The notes: generated by a model not told the origin, from the sequence alone. Counted from the stretch's first letter, positions 30,572-40,651 are shown. The stretch: DNA of 64,000 bases from Micromonospora tarapacensis (GCF_019697375.1 NZ_JAHCDI010000001.1:62001-126000); one strand, 5' to 3'. A program made the numbers and translations.

Positions 30572-31941
30572 TCAGCGGCCGAACGGTTCCAGCATCGCCG
30601 ACGCCGCCCGCAGCCACGCCTGCCGGGTCTCGGCCTGGAGCTGGTGGTACTCGATCGAGGAGCCGGTCTCCAGGACCGGGTCGTACGGCACCACCGTCAC
30701 CGCCCGGGTCCGGGTGGCGAAGTGCCGCTCCAGGTCCTCCTGCAACGGCAGCCGTCCGGGCGTGGGGCAGGAGATCAGGGTGACCGCGTTGTCGGCCAGC
30801 TCGCCCATCCCCTCCTCGTGCAGCAGGTCGAGCATCCAGTCCGCGCTGAACGCCGCGTCCTCGCGCGGCACCGTGGTGACCACCAGCTGATCGGCGGCCT
30901 GCATCACGGTGCGCCAGTTCGGGCTCTCCACGTTGTTGCCGGTGTCCACGCAGATCACGTCGTGGGTGCGGCGCAGCAGCTCCAGCACCCGCTTCACGGT
31001 GAACTGGTCCAGCCGCTGGGCGAACCGGGGGCTCTCCTCACCGGCCAGCACGTCGTACGAGCCGTCGGAGGCGTGCCGGAGGTAGTCGTCGAGAATCTCC
31101 AGCAGTTCCGGGCCCTCCCGGATCTCGATCTGGACGAGATCGGAGACCAGGTGCCGGATCGTCCGCGCGTGCCGGGCGCTGCCGGCGCGCAGGCCGAGGG
31201 TGCCACGCAGCTCGTTGTCGTCCCAGGCCAGCACGCCACGGCCGCGGACGCTGCCGACGGTGGCCGCGGCCAGCACGGTGGCCGTGGTCTTGTGCACGCC
31301 GCCCTTCGGGTTGGCGAAGGCGACCACCCGGGGCGTGCCCAGCTCCCGGCGGAGCACGGCGGCGGCCCGTTCGAGGTCGCTGCCGGCGCCCTGCGCACGC
31401 CACTCGATGCGCCCCGGCCGGCCGGCCACCGTCGTCGCCGGCGGCGCCGGGGTGGCGCCGGGGGCGCCGAGGGTGCCACCGGCGGGGAGGGCTGGTAGCC
31501 GCCGTTGTCCAACAACGCGTACCGGGACTCCGCCGGCGGCGCGGCGTGCCGGTAGCCGTTGTCCAGCAGCGTGTACCGGGACTCCACCGGATCGGGTCGG
31601 CGCGGCTCCGGCACCGCCGGGAGGACCGGCTCCGCCGGCTGTCCCCGGTACGGTTGGGCGGGATGCGTCGGGTCGACCCGATAGGCCGGCTCGGCCCGGT
31701 AGTCCGGTTCCGCGGCGTACGGTCGTTCGGCCGACTGCCCGATCGCCGCTGCCCGCCCCGCGAAGCCGGTGCCCGGTCCACGCCGGGACAACCGCTCGGA
31801 CGGTGGCGGCGCATCCTCGGCCGGCTGCTCGGCGGCGGGCGGCTCCGCGCTGCGGCCACCGAGGCGGGCTCGGTCGAGCAGCGCCCGCCACCGCGGTGCC
31901 GGTTCGGCGGGCCGTCCCCAACCGGTCTCGCTGCCCTCCAC
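30572..31941 (-). CDS. MinD/ParA-like ATPase with Pro-rich N-terminus; frame broken near 31450
   Basis: The start GTG at 31941 (MEGSETGWGRPAEPAPRWRA) has GGGGAGG upstream and opens a Pro/Tyr-rich region of about 160 residues with a doubled ESRY-LLDNG motif. The ATPase half lies in the next frame: deviant Walker A NPKGGVHKTTAT, VICVDTGNN, and VVTTVPREDAAF. Adding one G/C at the four-base run 31449-31452 joins the two into 456 residues. The layout resembles EspI/SCO-type MinD-like ATPases. The P-loop has His where Gly is usual (KGGVHKTT). Probable role in partitioning or type VII-type assembly is inference. Confidence 0.75.
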
Positions 31942-32037
31942 GGCTCGCCTCCCCAGCGCTTCGGTTTACGTCTGACAGGCTACGAACGAAAGCCTATTCA
32001 GGCCACACCGGACGGCACACCGATGTGTCGGCAACCG

Positions 32038-33126
32038 TCACGGTGTCGACTCCACGTCGTCACCCTCGACGGCGTCTGCCGAGGTGGAAAGCGTCCCAGG
32101 TGTCATCGCCGAGGGTGTGGGCGAGGGCGCCACGGGTGATGGTGACGAATCCGTCACCCCGGCCGGCTCCGACGATCGTTTCTCCGGGACCGGCGACGAT
32201 CGTTCCTCCGGGACCGGCGACGATCGTTCCTCCGGGACCGGCGACGATCGTTCCTCCGGGACCGGATCCGCGGTGGGCGAACCGGTGACGGTGCCCGGTG
32301 TGGCGTCCGGCGTCGGTTCCCGATCGGCCGGCGGCCGGACCACGTCCCGCTGCTCGGGCAGCGGCGGGGTGAACACCGCCCGCTCCAGCCGGTGGACCTC
32401 CGGCGCCGGGTCGACGACCCGTACGTTGGGACGGGCCGCCACGCCCCGCAGTTCCACCGGCGCGGCGCGTACCACCAGGCCGTAGAGGCAGGCGCAGCCC
32501 GCCCGGTAGGCCGCCGCCTCCGCCGCCGCGACCTGCGCGCCGCTGCGGTACAGCTGGCGCAGTTCGCGCTCCTGCGGCCCGCCGCCACCCAGCGCGGTGG
32601 CCCGAGCGCGGTAGTCCGCGGCCTCCCGCTCCTTGCGTTCGGCGAGCTTGACCATGCCGGCCGTCACGTCCTCCGGCACCCGCTGGGCGGGGATGCGGAC
32701 GAGTTCGGTCTGCCGGCCCGGCAGCGGCACCCGCGCGAAGACGACCGCGACGCCCACGTCACCGACCAGCGCCGCGAGCGACTGCGGGGTGAGGTACCGG
32801 CTCAGCGAGACCAGGGCGTAGGTGCCCTCGCCGAGCAACCCGCTGCCGACCAGCGCCGCCAGGTCGGCCGCCGCCGTCCGCTCGTAGCCGGGGATCGAGT
32901 CGCCGTCGACGACCCCCACCCGGGTCACCTCGCCGACGGTGCGGTCCGGCAACGGCGGACCGCCCGTGGCGAGCACGGCCGTGGCCAGCACGGCGGCGCA
33001 CGACAGCGTCGTCACCCATCCCAGCACCGGCACCCGGGCCGGGCCCTGGCCGAGCCGGCTGACCACGACGGAGAGGCGGGGCAGCAGTCGCTGATCCAGC
33101 TGCCGCAGCAGATCGCCGGCGCGCAC
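32038..33126 (-). CDS. Membrane-anchored protein with repeated C-terminal tail
   Basis: A 362-residue protein: basic N-terminus, one transmembrane helix (VLGWVTTLSCAAVLATAVLATG), an extracytoplasmic domain with an alternating helix region (KLAERKEREAADYRARATALGGGGPQERELRQLYRSGAQVAAAEAAAYRAGC), and a Pro/Ser/Thr/Glu tail with four tandem VPEERSSP-type units. GTG at 33126 follows GAGGGGA. Possibly cell-wall-spanning. Family not recognised; the neighbouring MinD-like gene may be functionally linked. Confidence 0.7.
   Translation of the reverse strand: MRAGDLLRQLDQRLLPRLSVVVSRLGQGPARVPVLGWVTTLSCAAVLATAVLATGGPPLPDRTVGEVTRVGVVDGDSIPGYERTAAADLAALVGSGLLGEGTYALVSLSRYLTPQSLAALVGDVGVAVVFARVPLPGRQTELVRIPAQRVPEDVTAGMVKLAERKEREAADYRARATALGGGGPQERELRQLYRSGAQVAAAEAAAYRAGCACLYGLVVRAAPVELRGVAARPNVRVVDPAPEVHRLERAVFTPPLPEQRDVVRPPADREPTPDATPGTVTGSPTADPVPEERSSPVPEERSSPVPEERSSPVPEKRSSEPAGVTDSSPSPVAPSPTPSAMTPGTLSTSADAVEGDDVESTP
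32171..32266. repeat. Four tandem 24-base repeats
   Basis: Units start at 32171, 32195, 32219 and 32243, each beginning GACGATCGTT and ending GGGACCGG. The second and third are identical; the first differs by one base and the fourth in its last base. They encode the 8-residue unit VPEERSSP on the minus strand. Confidence 0.9.
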
Positions 33127-33167
33127 GGGCGGTCCCCTCGTCGGTCGGTCGGGACGGGTGGCGCGCG

Positions 33168-34112
33168 TCAGTCACGGAGTCTGTCCAGCGCGCGTCCCAG
33201 ATCGTCAGGGTAGTCGCTGACGAAGCGGACCTCGTCCCCCGTACGGGGGTGCTGGAAGCTCAACTCTCTGGCGTGCAACCACTGCCGATCCAGTCCGAGC
33301 CGGGCGGCGAGAGTGGGATCCGCGCCGTACGTGAGGTCACCCACGCACGGATGCCGCAGCGTGGAGAAGTGCACCCGGATCTGGTGGGTACGACCGGTCT
33401 CCAGCCGTACGTCGACGAGGCTGGCCGAGGGGAACGCCTCGATGGTGTCGTAGTGGGTGATGCTCGGCTTCCCGTCGGAGACCACCGCCCAGCGGTAGTC
33501 GTGCTGCGGATGCCGGTCGATGGGTGCGTCGACGGTGCCGCGCAACGGATCCAGGTGCCCCTGCACCACCGCGTGGTAGCGCTTCTCCACCTCGCGGTAC
33601 TTGAAGGCCCGCTTCAGGGCGCTGTACGCCTGCTCGCTCTTGGCCACCACCATCACCCCGGTGGTGCCGACGTCGAGCCGGTGCACCACCCCCTGCCGCT
33701 CGGCGGCACCGCTGGTGGCGATGGTGTGCCCGATCGCGGCGAGCCCGCCGATCACGGTCGGGCCGGCCCAGCCGGGGCTGGGATGCGCGGCCACCCCGAC
33801 CGGTTTGTCGACCACCACGATGTCGTCGTCGGCGTGGACCACCCGCAGGCCGGGCACCGCCTGGGGGACCACGGTCGGCGCCGCCGCCGGCGTCGGCAGC
33901 GTGACCTCCAGCCAGGAGCCGGCCCTGACCTTGTGCGAGTTGGGCCGGACCGCGCCGTCGACCAGCGCCCCACCGGCGTCGACGAGCGCGGCGGCGGTGG
34001 TCCGGGAGAGGCCGAACAGCCGGGCGACGGCCTGGTCGAGACGCATCCCGTCGAGACCGTCGGGTACCGGCAGGCTGCGTTGGTCGCCCCCGGCGGCGAA
34101 GGTGGCGGTCAT
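33168..34112 (-). CDS. RluA-family 23S rRNA pseudouridine synthase
   Basis: A 314-residue enzyme. N-terminal S4 RNA-binding domain ([32 protein letters not shown]), then the catalytic domain with the RluA motif [15 protein letters not shown] (catalytic Asp) and [11 protein letters not shown]. Most like RluD (YlyB in Gram-positives), which modifies helix 69, but the exact target is uncertain. ATG overlaps the lspA stop by ATGA, a conserved lspA-rluD pair. Confidence 0.93.
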   Translation of the reverse strand: MTATFAAGGDQRSLPVPDGLDGMRLDQAVARLFGLSRTTAAALVDAGGALVDGAVRPNSHKVRAGSWLEVTLPTPAAAPTVVPQAVPGLRVVHADDDIVVVDKPVGVAAHPSPGWAGPTVIGGLAAIGHTIATSGAAERQGVVHRLDVGTTGVMVVAKSEQAYSALKRAFKYREVEKRYHAVVQGHLDPLRGTVDAPIDRHPQHDYRWAVVSDGKPSITHYDTIEAFPSASLVDVRLETGRTHQIRVHFSTLRHPCVGDLTYGADPTLAARLGLDRQWLHARELSFQHPRTGDEVRFVSDYPDDLGRALDRLRD

Positions 34113-34789
34113 GCGCCGTCCCGCCGCCCGCCGTCGGTGTCGCCCGGCTCCCCGGTCGTGGCGGCCTGCCGGGCCGCGTCACCGTCCCTGGCCCGGTCGC
34201 CATCCTTGCCGCCGGCCCGCCGGTGGTCGTCGGCCGGCGCCCGGGTGCCGTCGCGCTGCCGACCGGTGAACTCCAGCCCGACGGCCAGCAGCACGCCGCA
34301 GACCAGTGCGCTGTCGGCCACGTTGAAGATCGGGAAGACCCGACCGTACGGGTCGAAGACGCTGATCATGTCGACCACGTGGCCGACGAACCAGCCCGGG
34401 GCCCGGAAGATCCGGTCGATCAGGTTGCCCACGACTCCGCCGACCACCAGGCCGAGCGAGATCGCCCACGGCACCGAACGCAGCGCGCGCGCCATCCAGG
34501 CGATCCAGCCCAGCACGCCGACCGCGATCAGCGGGAAGATCCAGGTGTGGTCCCTGCCGAGGCTCCACGCGGCCCCGCTGTTGCGGGTCAGCGAGAGGTA
34601 GACCGCGCCACCCAGCAGCCGGACCGGTTCACGGTCGCTCAGCTCGAGCAACGCCAGATGCTTGGTCAGCACGTCGACCGTCAGCGCGAACGCCGCGAGG
34701 CAGAGGAGGATCGTGACGGGCCGGCGCCGCGATCTCGTGGTGGTGCCCGGCTCGGCGGTGCCGGACCCGGCGGGCGGTGCTGCGCTCAT
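34109..34789 (-). CDS. lspA: Lipoprotein signal peptidase
   Basis: A 226-residue aspartic membrane peptidase that cleaves lipidated prolipoproteins after Lgt. Four hydrophobic helices; catalytic Asp residues in [12 protein letters not shown] and [17 protein letters not shown] motif near residue 70. The C-terminal tail (about 45 residues, Asp/Arg/Gly-rich) is longer than in E. coli LspA. ATG at 34789. Coupled to the pseudouridine synthase gene downstream. Confidence 0.95.
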   Translation of the reverse strand: MSAAPPAGSGTAEPGTTTRSRRRPVTILLCLAAFALTVDVLTKHLALLELSDREPVRLLGGAVYLSLTRNSGAAWSLGRDHTWIFPLIAVGVLGWIAWMARALRSVPWAISLGLVVGGVVGNLIDRIFRAPGWFVGHVVDMISVFDPYGRVFPIFNVADSALVCGVLLAVGLEFTGRQRDGTRAPADDHRRAGGKDGDRARDGDAARQAATTGEPGDTDGGRRDGA

Positions 34790-34853
34790 CTACTCCCCAT
34801 CGACAGTCGCGGCGGTGTGTCACACGGCCGCACGGGCACCGGGGAGTGCGCCG

Positions 34854-35273
34854 TCAGCGCCGCTCCGCCAGTTGCTTGCAGGTCACGCAGAGGGTGGCCG
34901 ACGGGAAGGCGGCCAGCCGCTCCACCGGGATGGGGTTGCCGCACCGCTCGCACCAGCCGTAGCCACCCTCGTCGAGACGCTCCAGGGCGCGCTCGACCTG
35001 CGTGATCCGTTCCAGGATGCTGTTGGCGAGGGAGATCTCCTGCTCCCGCTCGAACGTCTTGGTGCCGGTGTCGGCCTGGTCGTCCCCGGCCGAGTCGGTC
35101 AAGCGATCGCGCTGCAACTCGGTGATCTCGCTCAGCGTCTGATCGTACTCGGCTCGCAGTTCGTCATGCCGCGCCGCCAACGCGGCTCGGATCTTCTCGG
35201 TTTCCGCGGCACTGCGGGTGGACTTCGGCGCCGGCTTGCGGCCTGCGGTCCTGGTGTCGGCTGGCTTGGCCAT
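34854..35273 (-). CDS. DksA/TraR family zinc-finger protein
   Basis: A 139-residue protein. Lysine-rich N-terminus (MAKPADTRTAGRKPAPKS), a coiled-coil pair of helices (ALAARHDELRAEYDQTLSEITELQ ... SLANSILERITQVERALERLDEG) and a C4 zinc finger (CERCGNPIPVERLAAFPSATLCVTCKQ). Likely binds the RNA polymerase secondary channel, as DksA/TraR proteins do. ATG at 35273 follows GGGAG. A strong promoter lies about 130 bases upstream. Confidence 0.9.
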   Translation of the reverse strand: MAKPADTRTAGRKPAPKSTRSAAETEKIRAALAARHDELRAEYDQTLSEITELQRDRLTDSAGDDQADTGTKTFEREQEISLANSILERITQVERALERLDEGGYGWCERCGNPIPVERLAAFPSATLCVTCKQLAERR

Positions 35274-35398
35274 AGTCGCTCCCTCGGCCACGGAGCCGCG
35301 GTGGGTCCGCGACGCCTCGACAGGGGCGCGCCGGCATCGACCGCCCCGAGTACAAAACGGGCGCGCGGCGACTAGGCCGCGCACTCCGGAGGTTGGCA

Positions 35399-35427
35399 AG
35401 GATACGGAACGTACAGGCGTCCGACAA
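35399..35427 (-). promoter_or_regulatory. Promoter of the DksA-type gene
   Basis: -35 TTGTCG (35422-35427) and -10 TATCCT (35399-35404) with a 17-base spacer on the minus strand. It gives a leader of roughly 120 bases before the ATG. Confidence 0.6.
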
Positions 35428-35505
35428 CGTGCCGCACCGGATCGCCCGATTCGCCCCGACTCCATGCAGATCGGGGCAAAGGGAACGCTAGCAGATCGGC
35501 GCAGC

Positions 35506-35814
35506 TCAACCGGCCGGTTCATTGCCGTCGCGCAACCGGCTCAGTCGCCCGACCAGATCCGGCGGTGCCGGGGTGATCAGGAAGAGTTTGTCCCGGCTCG
35601 CCGAGCCGGTACGCAACGACACCGCGGCCGGGCGGACGCCGAGCGCGGCGGCCAGCGCACGCCGGGCGGCCTCGGTGGCCCGGCCGTCGACCGCGGGAGG
35701 GCTCACCGCGATCACGAGTGCGGGCCCGTGCGGTCCGTCGAACCGGCCGCCCACCCGGGCCCGGGACGCACCCGGTTTCACCCGCACAGCGACGGTGAGC
35801 GCATCGGCCATCAA
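35506..35814 (-). CDS. DUF167 family protein (YggU)
   Basis: A 102-residue small alpha/beta protein: LTVAVRVKPGASRARVGG, then IAVSPPAVDGRATEAARRALAAALGVRPAAVSLRTGSASRDKLFLI, the characteristic DUF167 pattern. Function unknown. Two adjacent Met codons at the start. Seven bases downstream of the hypothetical gene, so co-transcribed. Confidence 0.9.
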   Translation of the reverse strand: MMADALTVAVRVKPGASRARVGGRFDGPHGPALVIAVSPPAVDGRATEAARRALAAALGVRPAAVSLRTGSASRDKLFLITPAPPDLVGRLSRLRDGNEPAG

Positions 35815-35821
35815 GGTCGGC

Positions 35822-36391
35822 TCAGCGGCGTCCGGATTCCGACAGCAGCGTGGTGCCCGGAGTGCAGTGCGCGCAGGAGGTGAAGCCGAGTTCGACCGCT
35901 TCGGCGACGGGCAGCGGCTCGTGCTCCCGCCCGACCAGGTGCGGGCACTCGCTGAGGTGGTAGCGCGGTCGGCCGTCGACCACCCGCACCTCGGCCGAGA
36001 GGCGGGCCACCCGCGCCGCCTGCGCCACGGTGATCTCCTGAGCCGCCGGCTCGTCGTCGTAGCCGTCGGCGTCCGCGACCCGCGGGCCCGTCACCGGTGA
36101 ACTCGCCGGTGAGCCGGGTGGTTGCCGCCACCCGACGTCACCGGTGTCACCAGTTGCCGGCGCGTACTGCGCCGGGATACCCGGCTCGGGGCCGGCAGGG
36201 TCCCGTGGCGGGGCTCCGCCCGACACCGAGCCCCGGCCGGTGGCCGCCTGGCGGGCGCCCGCGACCAGTGCCACGGCGGCCAGCAGGCTGGCCGCGATCG
36301 AGACGACCAACAGCGAGCTGGAGCCACCGGCCAGGCCGAACACCAGTAGCACCACCGCGACCAGGATGAGCGCGAGACTGATGACTATCAC
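35822..36391 (-). CDS. Hypothetical membrane protein with Cys/His C-terminal motif
   Basis: A 189-residue protein: two N-terminal hydrophobic helices (IVISLALILVAVVLLVFGLAGG, LLVVSIAASLLAAVALVAGA), a flexible Gly/Pro-rich linker, and a conserved-looking C-terminal domain with YHLSECPHLVGREHEPLPVAEAVELGFTSCAHC, possibly a metal-binding module (Cys, His, CxxC). It recurs next to DivIVA genes in related genomes by my recollection; function unknown. Confidence 0.72.
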   Translation of the reverse strand: MIVISLALILVAVVLLVFGLAGGSSSLLVVSIAASLLAAVALVAGARQAATGRGSVSGGAPPRDPAGPEPGIPAQYAPATGDTGDVGWRQPPGSPASSPVTGPRVADADGYDDEPAAQEITVAQAARVARLSAEVRVVDGRPRYHLSECPHLVGREHEPLPVAEAVELGFTSCAHCTPGTTLLSESGRR

Positions 36392-36466
36392 GGCTCACCC
36401 CCCGCCGCGTCGTACCGATGAGGAAGGTCAGGTGATCGCCGCGTCCGCGACGACCACCGGCCCGTG

Positions 36467-37264
36467 TCAGCGACCGGCCTCGAGCGCCCCGGAGCGGCCT
36501 CCACCGTAGGAACCGGCCAGGCCGGCGGCGGCGAGGCCGTTGCCGGCGGCCCGGGTGTTGTCACCGCGGGTCATCTCGGCCTCCAGGCCCTGGCCGCGGC
36601 CGTCGAGGTCACGCAGCTGGCTCTCCAGGTACGCCTTGAGCCGGGTGCGGTACTCCCGCTCGAACTGCTTGAGCTCCTCGATGTGCTTCTGCAACGCGGT
36701 GCGCTTGGCGTCCAGACCGCCCATGGCCTCCTGGTGCCGCTGCCGGGCGTCACGCTCGAGCGCGTCGGCCTTGGCCCGGGCCTCCCGGGTGACCTCCTCG
36801 GCCTTCGAGCGGGCCTCGGAGAGCAGCTGGTCGGCCTCACGGCGGGCGTCGGAGACGTGGTCGTCGGCGGTCCGCTGGGCCATCATCAGCACGCGCAGCG
36901 CCTGCTGCTCGCCGTCACCGCCCGGCACCGCACCACCGGCGGTCCGGACCTGCTCCAACTCGGCCTGCATCGCGCGGGCGGCCTGCTCGGCGGAGGCCTT
37001 GTCGCGCTGCACCCGGTCGAGCTGGGCCTTGACGTCGTTGAGCTCGGCCGCCAGGCGGGCGTCACCACCGGGACCGGCCGGGGCGCCGCCCCGGCCACCG
37101 CGCTCCACCTGGGCGCGCAGCTCGTTGTTCTCCTCGATCAGACGGGCGAGTTCGCGCTCGACCTCGTCCAGGAAGGCGTCGACCTCCTCCTCGTCGTAGC
37201 CCCGCTTGCCGATCGGCGGCTTCTTGAAGGCGACGTTGTGGACGTCGGCCGGGGTCAGCGGCAT
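36467..37264 (-). CDS. wag31: DivIVA-family polar growth protein Wag31
   Basis: A 265-residue coiled-coil protein that marks cell poles and negatively curved membrane and directs apical growth in actinobacteria. The conserved N-terminus is [51 protein letters not shown] Gly-rich gap and long coiled coil ([32 protein letters not shown]) follow. ATG at 37264 has a perfect GAGGAG 5 bases upstream; an upstream in-frame start at 37309 is rejected. Downstream of yggT, with sepF and ftsZ. Confidence 0.95.
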   Translation of the reverse strand: MPLTPADVHNVAFKKPPIGKRGYDEEEVDAFLDEVERELARLIEENNELRAQVERGGRGGAPAGPGGDARLAAELNDVKAQLDRVQRDKASAEQAARAMQAELEQVRTAGGAVPGGDGEQQALRVLMMAQRTADDHVSDARREADQLLSEARSKAEEVTREARAKADALERDARQRHQEAMGGLDAKRTALQKHIEELKQFEREYRTRLKAYLESQLRDLDGRGQGLEAEMTRGDNTRAAGNGLAAAGLAGSYGGGRSGALEAGR

Positions 37265-37308
37265 CGAAACTCCTCGGGTCAGTTGCGGCCGCGATAGCGC
37301 GTCGGTCA

Positions 37309-37614
37309 TCAGGCGGTCCTGATGATCGCCGGCTCTAACACAAACCTCATCAGCACGAACAGGATAACCAGGAGCACAAGGGAGGCCAGGTCGATGCTCA
37401 CGGTACCAATTCGCAGCGGAGGGATCACACGCCTCAACGCCCAGAGCGGGGGATCAGTGACGCTCCACACGGATTCCAGTCCGGCGGACGCTCCGCGACC
37501 GGGTTGCCAGCGCCGGCCGTACTGCAGCACCGCGCTGAGCACGAAACGGGCCAGAAGGATGATCAGGAAGACATAAGTGATCAGGTAGAGAACCTGTAGC
37601 AAGATCGACAACAC
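37309..37614 (-). CDS. YggT family membrane protein
   Basis: A 101-residue protein with two hydrophobic helices ([28 protein letters not shown] and [23 protein letters not shown]) and the YggT hallmark [18 protein letters not shown]. The family (YlmG in Gram-positives) sits between sepF and divIVA in most actinobacteria and helps organise membranes. GTG at 37614 follows GAGGGA; a TTG start at 37647 overlapping sepF is less likely. Confidence 0.9.
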   Translation of the reverse strand: MLSILLQVLYLITYVFLIILLARFVLSAVLQYGRRWQPGRGASAGLESVWSVTDPPLWALRRVIPPLRIGTVSIDLASLVLLVILFVLMRFVLEPAIIRTA

Positions 37615-37643
37615 GGCAGGCGGCGTCCCTCGGGTCGGGCGGG

Positions 37644-38345
37644 TCAACTCAGGCTGAAGAACCCGCCCTCAGCGATCTTGGCCTTGTCCTCCGCGGTGAC
37701 CTGGACATTGGCCGGTGAGAGCAGGAACACCCGGTTGGTCACGCGCTCGATCGTACCGCGCAAGCCGAAGGCCAACCCGGCGGCGAAGTCCACCAGACGG
37801 CGGGCGTCCGCCTCGTCCATCTCGGTGAGGTTGATGATCACGGGTACGCCGTCCCGGAAGTGCTCACCGATGGTGCGGGCCTCGCGGTAGGTGGTCGGAT
37901 GCAGCGTGGTGATCTGGTAACGCTGCTCCTCCTCCGGCACCAGCGCGCGCTCGCGCGGCTGCGCCTGCGGCGCCAGGGCGAGGTTGTCGCGGGTGTGGTA
38001 GGTCAGCGCACCGGACGGCTCGCCGGTGGACCGGGTGATCGACCGGACGCTGGACCGCTCCACCCGCTCCGGGCGCTCGGACTCCAGCCGGTCGGCCTCG
38101 CTGAGCCGGCCGGAGCGCTCGCTCAGCCGGCCCCGGTCACTCAGCCGGGGACGCGGTGCCGGCGGCTCCTCCGCCTCGTCGTCCTCGTCGGCGAACTCCT
38201 CGGCGTACCGGCTCTGCCGGTAACGCGACTCGCGGTAGCCACCCTTGTCGTAGCCACCCTTGTCGTAGCCACCGTCGTCGTAGGCCCGCTCGTCGTCCTC
38301 TTCGACCAGTCCGAGCCAGACCCCCGCCTTGCGCAGTGCACCCAT
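37644..38345 (-). CDS. sepF: Cell division protein SepF
   Basis: A 233-residue FtsZ membrane anchor. N-terminal amphipathic helix [16 protein letters not shown], a long acidic/Tyr-rich linker, and the C-terminal FtsZ-binding core ([70 protein letters not shown]). The linker contains three 5-residue GGYDK-type repeats (38239-38283). ATG at 38345 follows GGGAAGGG. Confidence 0.95.
   Translation of the reverse strand: MGALRKAGVWLGLVEEDDERAYDDGGYDKGGYDKGGYRESRYRQSRYAEEFADEDDEAEEPPAPRPRLSDRGRLSERSGRLSEADRLESERPERVERSSVRSITRSTGEPSGALTYHTRDNLALAPQAQPRERALVPEEEQRYQITTLHPTTYREARTIGEHFRDGVPVIINLTEMDEADARRLVDFAAGLAFGLRGTIERVTNRVFLLSPANVQVTAEDKAKIAEGGFFSLS
38239..38283. repeat. Three tandem 15-base repeats in sepF
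   Basis: CCACCCTTGTCGTAG occurs twice (38239, 38254) followed by a near copy (38269). They encode [10 protein letters not shown] in the SepF linker. Confidence 0.8.
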
Positions 38346-38537
38346 CCCGCGCCCTTCCCGTCCGCCGTGCGGCACACGCCCCCGCCGTGTCGCCGGTCGC
38401 GAGTGGACCAATCCTGCCCACCGAACCGGAACGGCAATCCCCCGACGCGCAATTCGCGTTGCACGTCATGCCCCCCGTGACCGGGAAGGCCGTTCCCGCA
38501 AACAACACTGATGTAATTTGCTTCCCTCGTGGTCAGG

Positions 38538-39287
38538 CTACCCCAGCGTGGGACGCATTCCGAGCAACGCGCTGCCGACGCGGACATGTGTCGCGCCGTG
38601 ACCGATCGCCGCCTCCAGATCCCCGCTCATCCCGGCCGACAGGGTCGTGGCCCGCGGGTGCTCCGCCCGCAGCGCCGCCGCGATCGCGGCCAGCCGGGCA
38701 AACGCCCGCTCCGGCTCCCAGCCCAGCGGCGCCACGGCCATCAGGCCGGCCAGCCGCAACCCGGCGGCGGCGGCGACCGCGGCGGCGACCGGGCCGAGAC
38801 CCACATCCGGATCGGCCGAGTCCGGCACCGCGCCGCCGCGCGCCGGGTCGGCGTCGATGCTGACCTGCACCAGCACGTCCAACAGCCGATCCCGGCCGCC
38901 GGACGTGGCGGCGGTGTCCAACGCGGACGCCAGCCGGACGCTGTCCACCGACTGGACCACGTCCGCGTACCGCAGCACCGACTTCACCTTGTTGCGTTGC
39001 AGCCGGCCGATGAAGTGCCAGCGCGGCGCGACCCCGGCCGCGGCGACCTGCGCCGCCTTGGCCGCCGCCTCCTGGTCGCGGTTCTCCCCCACGTCGGTCA
39101 CCCCGAGGCCGGCCAGCGCCACCACGTCGGTCGCCGGGTAGGTCTTGGTCACCGCGATCATCGTCACCTCGGCCCGGTCACGGCCGGCGGCTGCGCAGGC
39201 GTCGGCGATGCGCGAGCGCACCCGGGCGAGCCCGGCGGCGAGTTCGGCGCGCCGGTCCGCGCGCACCAGGGCTTCACTGTCGGTCAT
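38538..39287 (-). CDS. YggS family PLP-binding protein
   Basis: A 249-residue alanine-racemase-like barrel that binds PLP and helps B6/amino acid balance. PLP lysine region MIAVTKTYPATDVVALAGLGVTDVGENRDQEAAAK; then WHFIGRLQRNKV and LSAGMSGDLEAAIGHGATHVRVGSALLG. In actinobacteria it usually follows ylmD after ftsZ; here it starts 9 bases after ftsZ with ylmD missing. Confidence 0.93.
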   Translation of the reverse strand: MTDSEALVRADRRAELAAGLARVRSRIADACAAAGRDRAEVTMIAVTKTYPATDVVALAGLGVTDVGENRDQEAAAKAAQVAAAGVAPRWHFIGRLQRNKVKSVLRYADVVQSVDSVRLASALDTAATSGGRDRLLDVLVQVSIDADPARGGAVPDSADPDVGLGPVAAAVAAAAGLRLAGLMAVAPLGWEPERAFARLAAIAAALRAEHPRATTLSAGMSGDLEAAIGHGATHVRVGSALLGMRPTLG

Positions 39288-39296
39288 CGGCGGTGC

Positions 39297-40412
39297 TCAG
39301 GAGCCGTTCTTGAGGAAGTCGGGCACGTCGACGTCGTCGAAGAGCACCCGGCGCGGCGACTGCGGCGCCGCCGGGGTGGCCGGCGATGGCACGACCGGCG
39401 TGCTGGACTGGGTGGGCTGGTTCTGGTTGGTCTTGCGGGCCGGCTCGGCCGCCTTGTAGGCCGGCGTGCCACCGTCGAAGCCCGCCGCGATCACGGTGAC
39501 CCGCACCTCGTCGCCGAGCGCGTCGTCGATCACCGCGCCGAAGATGATGTTCGCGTCCGGATGTGCCGCGTCGGTCACCAGCTGGGCCGCGTCGTTGATC
39601 TCGAACAGGCCGAGGTCGGAACCGCCCGCGATGGAGAGCAGCACGCCCCGGGCGCCGTCCATGCTCTGCTCCAGCAGCGGGCTGGAGATGGCCGCCTCGG
39701 CGGCCTCGACCGCACGGTTCTCGCCCCGGGCGCTGCCGATGCCCATCAGCGCGCTGCCGGCGCCGCTCATCACGCTCTTGACGTCGGCGAAGTCCAGGTT
39801 GATCAGACCCGGCGTGGTGATCAGGTCGGTGATGCCCTGCACACCGGAGAGGAGCACCTGGTCGGCGGTGCGGAACGCGTCCATCATGCTGATGTTGCGG
39901 TCACCGAGCGCCAGCAGCCGGTCGTTGGGGATCACGATCAGCGTGTCGCACTGGTTACGCAGCTCGTCGATGCCGGCCTCGGCCTGCACCTGGCGGCGCT
40001 TGCCCTCGAAGGAGAACGGACGGGTCACCACGCCGATGGTCAGTGCGCCGAGCTTGCGGGCGATGTTCGCCACCACGGGCGCCCCACCGGTGCCGGTGCC
40101 GCCGCCCTCGCCGCAGGTCACGAAGACCATGTCGGCGCCCTTGAGGACCTCCTCGATCTCGTCGCGGTGGTCCTCGGCGGCGTTCTTGCCCACGTCCGGG
40201 TTGGCGCCGGCACCCAGCCCCCGGGTCAGCTCCCGGCCGACGTCCAGCTTGACGTCGGCGTCGCTCATCAGCAGCGCCTGCGCGTCCGTGTTGATCGCGA
40301 TGAACTCGACGCCCTTGAGCCCAACCTCGATCATCCGGTTGACGGCGTTGACGCCGCCGCCCCCGATGCCGACGACCTTGATGACCGCCAGGTAGTTGTG
40401 CGGAGGTGTCAT
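39297..40412 (-). CDS. ftsZ: Cell division GTPase FtsZ
   Basis: A 371-residue tubulin homologue that forms the Z ring. GTP-binding [10 protein letters not shown] and tubulin signature [15 protein letters not shown]; synergy loop region NVDFADVK-like ([13 protein letters not shown]). A Pro/Gln-rich linker precedes the C-terminal peptide [18 protein letters not shown] that binds SepF and FtsA-like partners. Strong upstream promoter at 40518-40547 with an overlapping palindrome. Confidence 0.97.
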   Translation of the reverse strand: MTPPHNYLAVIKVVGIGGGGVNAVNRMIEVGLKGVEFIAINTDAQALLMSDADVKLDVGRELTRGLGAGANPDVGKNAAEDHRDEIEEVLKGADMVFVTCGEGGGTGTGGAPVVANIARKLGALTIGVVTRPFSFEGKRRQVQAEAGIDELRNQCDTLIVIPNDRLLALGDRNISMMDAFRTADQVLLSGVQGITDLITTPGLINLDFADVKSVMSGAGSALMGIGSARGENRAVEAAEAAISSPLLEQSMDGARGVLLSIAGGSDLGLFEINDAAQLVTDAAHPDANIIFGAVIDDALGDEVRVTVIAAGFDGGTPAYKAAEPARKTNQNQPTQSSTPVVPSPATPAAPQSPRRVLFDDVDVPDFLKNGS

Positions 40413-40517
40413 CTCCGGTCCTTTCCTTCGAGACTGGCTACTCCCCGGCCGGCTACGGCCTGGCCGGACCGGCGGTCGACGCAGCTGTCACCAGCGAGGT
40501 CGAGAGGCAAACCCTCG

Positions 40518-40547
40518 CCCTCTACTAGAGGGTTAGAGTTATGTCAA
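40518..40547 (-). promoter_or_regulatory. ftsZ promoter with overlapping palindrome
   Basis: -35 TTGACA (40542-40547), 17-base spacer, -10 TAGAGG (40519-40524). The perfect palindrome CCCTCTA-C-TAGAGGG (40518-40532) overlaps the -10 box, a possible operator. About 106 bases before the ATG. Confidence 0.65.
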
Positions 40548-40651
40548 CCACTGATCCCCTTCGGGGCAACGTAAGCGCAGCCGAGCGATGAGCCAAGGAC
40601 CCTTCCGGCGTGTCGCCGGTGGAGCGAGCCGCCTCACCACTGACCGATCGC

